In this document: piece by piece, positions 60,616 through 64,000 of the stretch
Layout of the letters: each line of letters opens with the position of its first letter
How positions within the stretch are numbered: the stretch's first letter is position 1
The notes under the pieces: model-generated
Told to the model about the DNA's origin: nothing
The model's input: only the letters and a program-made list of their open reading frames with translations
The model's database searches: none
Position numbers and translations under genes: made by a program
Origin: Microplitis mediator
Taxonomy: Eukaryota; Arthropoda; Insecta; Hymenoptera; Braconidae
Direction: 5' to 3'
NCBI RefSeq assembly: GCF_029852145.1
Contig: NC_079971.1
Coordinates: 2,666,001-2,730,000 of the forward strand
DNA: 64,000 nt

Positions 60616-61982
60616 AGTCTTGAAATGATTATCTATATATATTATATATATACGAACACACATAAATTTTTAACACTGAACAGTATTTACGATTTTAATA
60701 GTAATCAATCGAAATATTTCATGTCACCCATTATCATTATTATAATTTTAGTTTTGCAACGACTTAATGTGTCATATATGTAATATGTCTCAAGTAGCAT
60801 AACTACAATATCGCGTGTCGTCTATATATCTACAATTATAATTGTATATACATATGTATGCAATATTAAATATATCCTTTGAATCCTTATTTCTGATTTT
60901 ACTTCTATAAAAAATTTTCAGCATATTTTTTATAAAAGTAAATATATGTTCGTATACTATTGTATAACTATATATGAATATTTAATATTTTACTCGATTG
61001 CACTCGATGATAAGTTGCGGTTTCACTTTAAAAGTTGATATAGCTTGGAAACTAGTAGGTGAACAAGAGGACATATGTATAGTATACGAGTGTGGATAAA
61101 TGGGTGTATATATAAGCCACTAGTAGAAAAGATATATAGTGCGACTAGAGCTAACCATAGCATCGTCCCACAATAAACGGACCCTGGAGGCCGGAGTTTA
61201 TTAGCTCAACCCCTCTATTGCATCAGGAAAGTTCTCTCGAGTCGCTGATTCATCCTAACACCAAACAACCCTTTCACACTTCAATTAATCTATTAACACG
61301 ACATTGGCACTCTAGTTGACAATGTATCTGTATATTTATGTTGAAAAATATTATTACGGGAAAGTCATGTTTGATGCTGATGGTGTATTTGTTTTTGCAT
61401 TGGGGTGAATAAAAGAGATTCTGTTGGTAAAGTTGTTATGTTCGTGAGTGACTTAAAGCTATTGCTAGGTATGTATGTTGGTCACCCCTCAACCACATTA
61501 TATGATGCGTGATGCTGGAAACATAAGGGCGCCCTAGTGTATATAGTATACTCTGCTGGAAATGTCCTAATGCTGCTGCCGCGTGCGGAAACATTATAAC
61601 CGCCATTACACGGACGTTTATGTGTGTTATTTAAGAGGAGAAAAATTTCGTTGTGTATGCGACAGATTTGTTTACTTTATAGGGAAAGGCGGGTAAAAAG
61701 AAACTGCTAAGGGAATAATGGATTTTCGTGCATTTGAATACCGTGAATCTGCTTTTTTTGACGGAAATTTTGAGAACTTAAACCGAATTTCCAGTTGCCA
61801 TGGAAAAAATTATGGTTCACGGCCGGACAAAATGGACAACTTTCGAAAAAAAGTTTGTTTTTTCATTCTAAGAAATGACTCATGGAATTGTTTATAGCAA
61901 CTGCTTTGTTTGTTCCCGCTCTGTTTATTCACTGACTTAATTTGAACCTCGGAGAAATATTTATTTATTGTAGACCTCTACA
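60616..61982. other. Intergenic DNA, possible plus-strand promoter-like sequence
   Basis: At 61104-61114 gtatatataag precedes a GC-richer stretch (61140-61300) without an ORF. It could be a promoter of a transcript continuing past the window, but there is no exon evidence. The rest is AT-rich. Confidence 0.25.
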
Positions 61983-61990
61983 CAACTATA

Positions 61991-62236
61991 CGGAAGAAAC
62001 AAGATAGTACTGGTTACTGTTCTATACAGTAATCGACGGATAATATAAGGAAAAATACAATTTAACATGGCTGATTCATATTAGAACAAGAGTGACTCAT
62101 AGCTTAACGTACTATTACTTTTTAAACGGTAACCGGTGATGTGCTATACAGTACATAAAATATATGACTGGTTACTGTCAAAATAGTCGGCATTAACATC
62201 CAGAACAGGAACCAGTACTATCTAGTTTTTTTCGTG
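61991..62236. mobile_element. CACGA/CGGAAG element with agtactggttact words
   Basis: Left ta-cggaagaaacaagatagta, right inverse tactatctagtttttttcgtg-ta. Words tactggttactgt, tacagtaatc and gtaaccggtg inside. Confidence 0.6.
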
Positions 62237-62239
62237 TAT

Positions 62240-63085
62240 TTAACAGAACTTTAACCCACGACTGATTTTAGGCTTTTTTACAGCATTCTGACACACGGGT
62301 GATTTTAGTCTTTTTTACAGCATTCTGACACACGGGTGACTTTAGTCTTTTTTACAGCATTCTGACACACGGATGATTTTAGTCTTTCCCGGGTCAAAAA
62401 TAAAACTTGATTCAGGCTCGCTTCGCCTTATTTTCTTTTAAAGTTATCGATTTGCTGACGATTTTTTGATAAGATCTCGACTTTTTCGACTCAAATTTAA
62501 TTTTTTCCAACTTTTTGAACTTTTTTCATCTTAGTTTCAACTTATTCGTCTTTATTTTGAGCACGATAGTCATTCACATTACTTTTGACTTGCTAAACCA
62601 AGTCGAAAAAAAGTCATTTATTCGCCTTACTTTCGCCTTAATATATAAAAATTATTTCACCTGAGTTCTGACTTTTTCGACTTATAATTTAAGTCGAATA
62701 AGTCTACATCAAGTCAGTTTCGACTTGATTTAGACTTTTTCGCCTTACATTTTAAGTCGAATAAGTCTAAACCAAGTCAATTTCGACTTGATCTTAACTT
62801 TTTCGTCTTAAAATTTAAGTCGAATAAGTCTAAACCAAGTCAATTTCGACTTGATTTCAACTTTTTCGTCTTAAATCGTGACTAAGTAAGCCAGTTAAGT
62901 CTAAATCAAGGCGAAAACTTAATATATTTCATACCTCCGTAAAAAAAGTCGAGTTTGTCTTGTGAAAAACGGCTCCAAATTTCGACTTGGTAAACCAAGT
63001 CTAAATCAAGTTTTATTTTTGACCCGGGTTTTTACAGCATTCTGACACACGGGTGATTTTAGTCTTTTTTACAGAACTTTAACCC
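62240..63085. repeat. 37-bp minisatellite split by a CCCGGG element
   Basis: Unit ttttttacagcattctgaca + cacgggtgattttagtc, with starts of the cagcattctg motif at 62281, 62318 and 62355. After the insertion 62388-63028 another unit follows at about 63036. The margins carry a related acagaactttaaccca sequence. Confidence 0.85.
62388..63028. mobile_element. CCCGGGTCAAAAATA element, copy 3 (641 bp, inverted)
   Basis: Reverse complement of 49556-50196 with few differences. Flanked by TT. Uninterrupted minisatellite units have six T at this point; here three T precede and five follow, as expected for a 2-bp duplication. Confidence 0.88.
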
Positions 63086-64000
63086 ATGGGTTAAAAACAA
63101 GTAGAGGGTAGTAATTTGACGAAACATTTAAATAAAATCAAGGCGTCGGTTTTTTTAGATTTTTTCAAAAATCGTCGATTTTCTTAGCGGTAAGTTAAAA
63201 ATTTTTTATGCCAATCGAGAACTCGTTTCATTCACTCCAAATCTAAAGCGAAAATAAAAATATTGAAGGTGAACTGAGATATATTATTATTCAATAGAAT
63301 ACTAAAAGTCTCTGAAGAAGCCACCACTCATCTAACAGCTTCAAGTAAATTATCATCATTATTCGTATTCAATAAAATATTAAAGACTCCTAATTTCGCT
63401 CATCTTCTCAAAATAAATTTTAAAAGTATCAAGAATAAGAAAAAAAATAATCGATTCCGCAACTTCTGTAGTTTGAATAATTTTTTTTTTAATCGAGTGC
63501 AAGTGTACAAAAGTTTAAATGTTAATTTTAGCTAAAAATCTTTTTGCTGCAAGTTTTAATTATTTCAGAAGTACATAGATTATTTAATTTTATTCAACAA
63601 GTTTTAATTACGACTAATGACAGAGAGAAGCTCCAATGAATTCTAATAGAACCACGATGTTAATTTAAATGTGTTCAGTGACGGTATTATGTAATGCCAG
63701 TGTGTCGAACAAAGCATTTCGTGCGTATTTGTGGAATTACACCTCTACATAACTCTCCATATAGGAGTTAGATATCCCGCGGATACGAGAATCAAAGCAT
63801 AGAGTCGTGTAATTGCTTGATGCATGCGACATATATACATATATATGTTCCACTAATAATTTACATTGAAACGTGATTTATTTTCACCGTGTAATTTAAA
63901 CTATATCAAATTTTATATAAAATTCAAAGTTAATAAATATGCTGGGTTTTTTAATATTAAATAAATTTCTTAATATTAATAGTAGTAGTAGTATTGCCAC
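63086..64000. other. AT-rich DNA to the window edge
   Basis: No coding exon, RNA gene or bounded repeat is recognised. A short tatata run lies near 63830-63848 and an (AGT)n stretch near 63980. Confidence 0.4.

Overview
The window is AT-rich nuclear DNA from an arthropod, most likely an insect. A hymenopteran such as a parasitoid wasp would fit, but that is inference. The support is GT-AG introns, a ZAD zinc-finger gene (an arthropod gene class), an animal Rab26-type GTPase and a very heavy load of short non-autonomous DNA transposons. I see no rRNA, CRISPR array, operon or intact transposase.

Three protein genes can be rebuilt exon by exon. (1) Minus strand, 80-6707: a ZAD plus about 22-finger C2H2 zinc-finger protein of about 1285 aa. 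It has three coding exons, all introns are phase 0, and there is a probable non-coding first exon at 6829 to about 7130. (2) Minus strand, 14977-20610: a Rab26/Rab37-type small GTPase of 279 aa in six exons, with every junction in frame. (3) Plus strand, 41613-43942: a secreted cysteine-rich protein of 324 aa in five exons, with a TATA box. Its last three exons are tandem duplicates, each carrying 12 cysteines in two EB-like units.

Almost everything else is layered repeats. Four groups stand out. (A) A clan of elements beginning CCC and ending GGG (CCCGGGTC, CCCGAGTC, CCCGACTAG, CCCTAGTAG, CCCTGATTAA, CCCAGAYAGC), flanked by 2-bp target duplications whose sequence varies (AA, CA, TT, GG, GT, TA, CT). 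(B) A TA-flanked clan beginning CACRG followed by an A-run. (C) TA-flanked CCCGYATG elements filled with TATATA words. (D) TTAA-flanked elements of about 215 bp. Within A, B and C each family's interior is one short self-complementary word repeated many times, different for each family, so whole elements can fold back on themselves. Nested insertions give internal empty sites that confirm several boundaries.

Region by region: 0.1-7.1 kb zinc-finger gene, with a foldback-unit array in its third intron; 7.2-14.2 kb repeats; 14.5-20.6 kb Rab26 gene, with elements in its introns; 20.6-41.4 kb repeats, one tRNA-like sequence and an (ATT)n tract; 41.5-43.9 kb EB-like secreted gene, with element insertions in its first intron and just downstream; 44-64 kb nested repeats, two tRNA-like sequences and a possible minus-strand promoter near 53.4 kb. 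The three genes show no functional link to each other.
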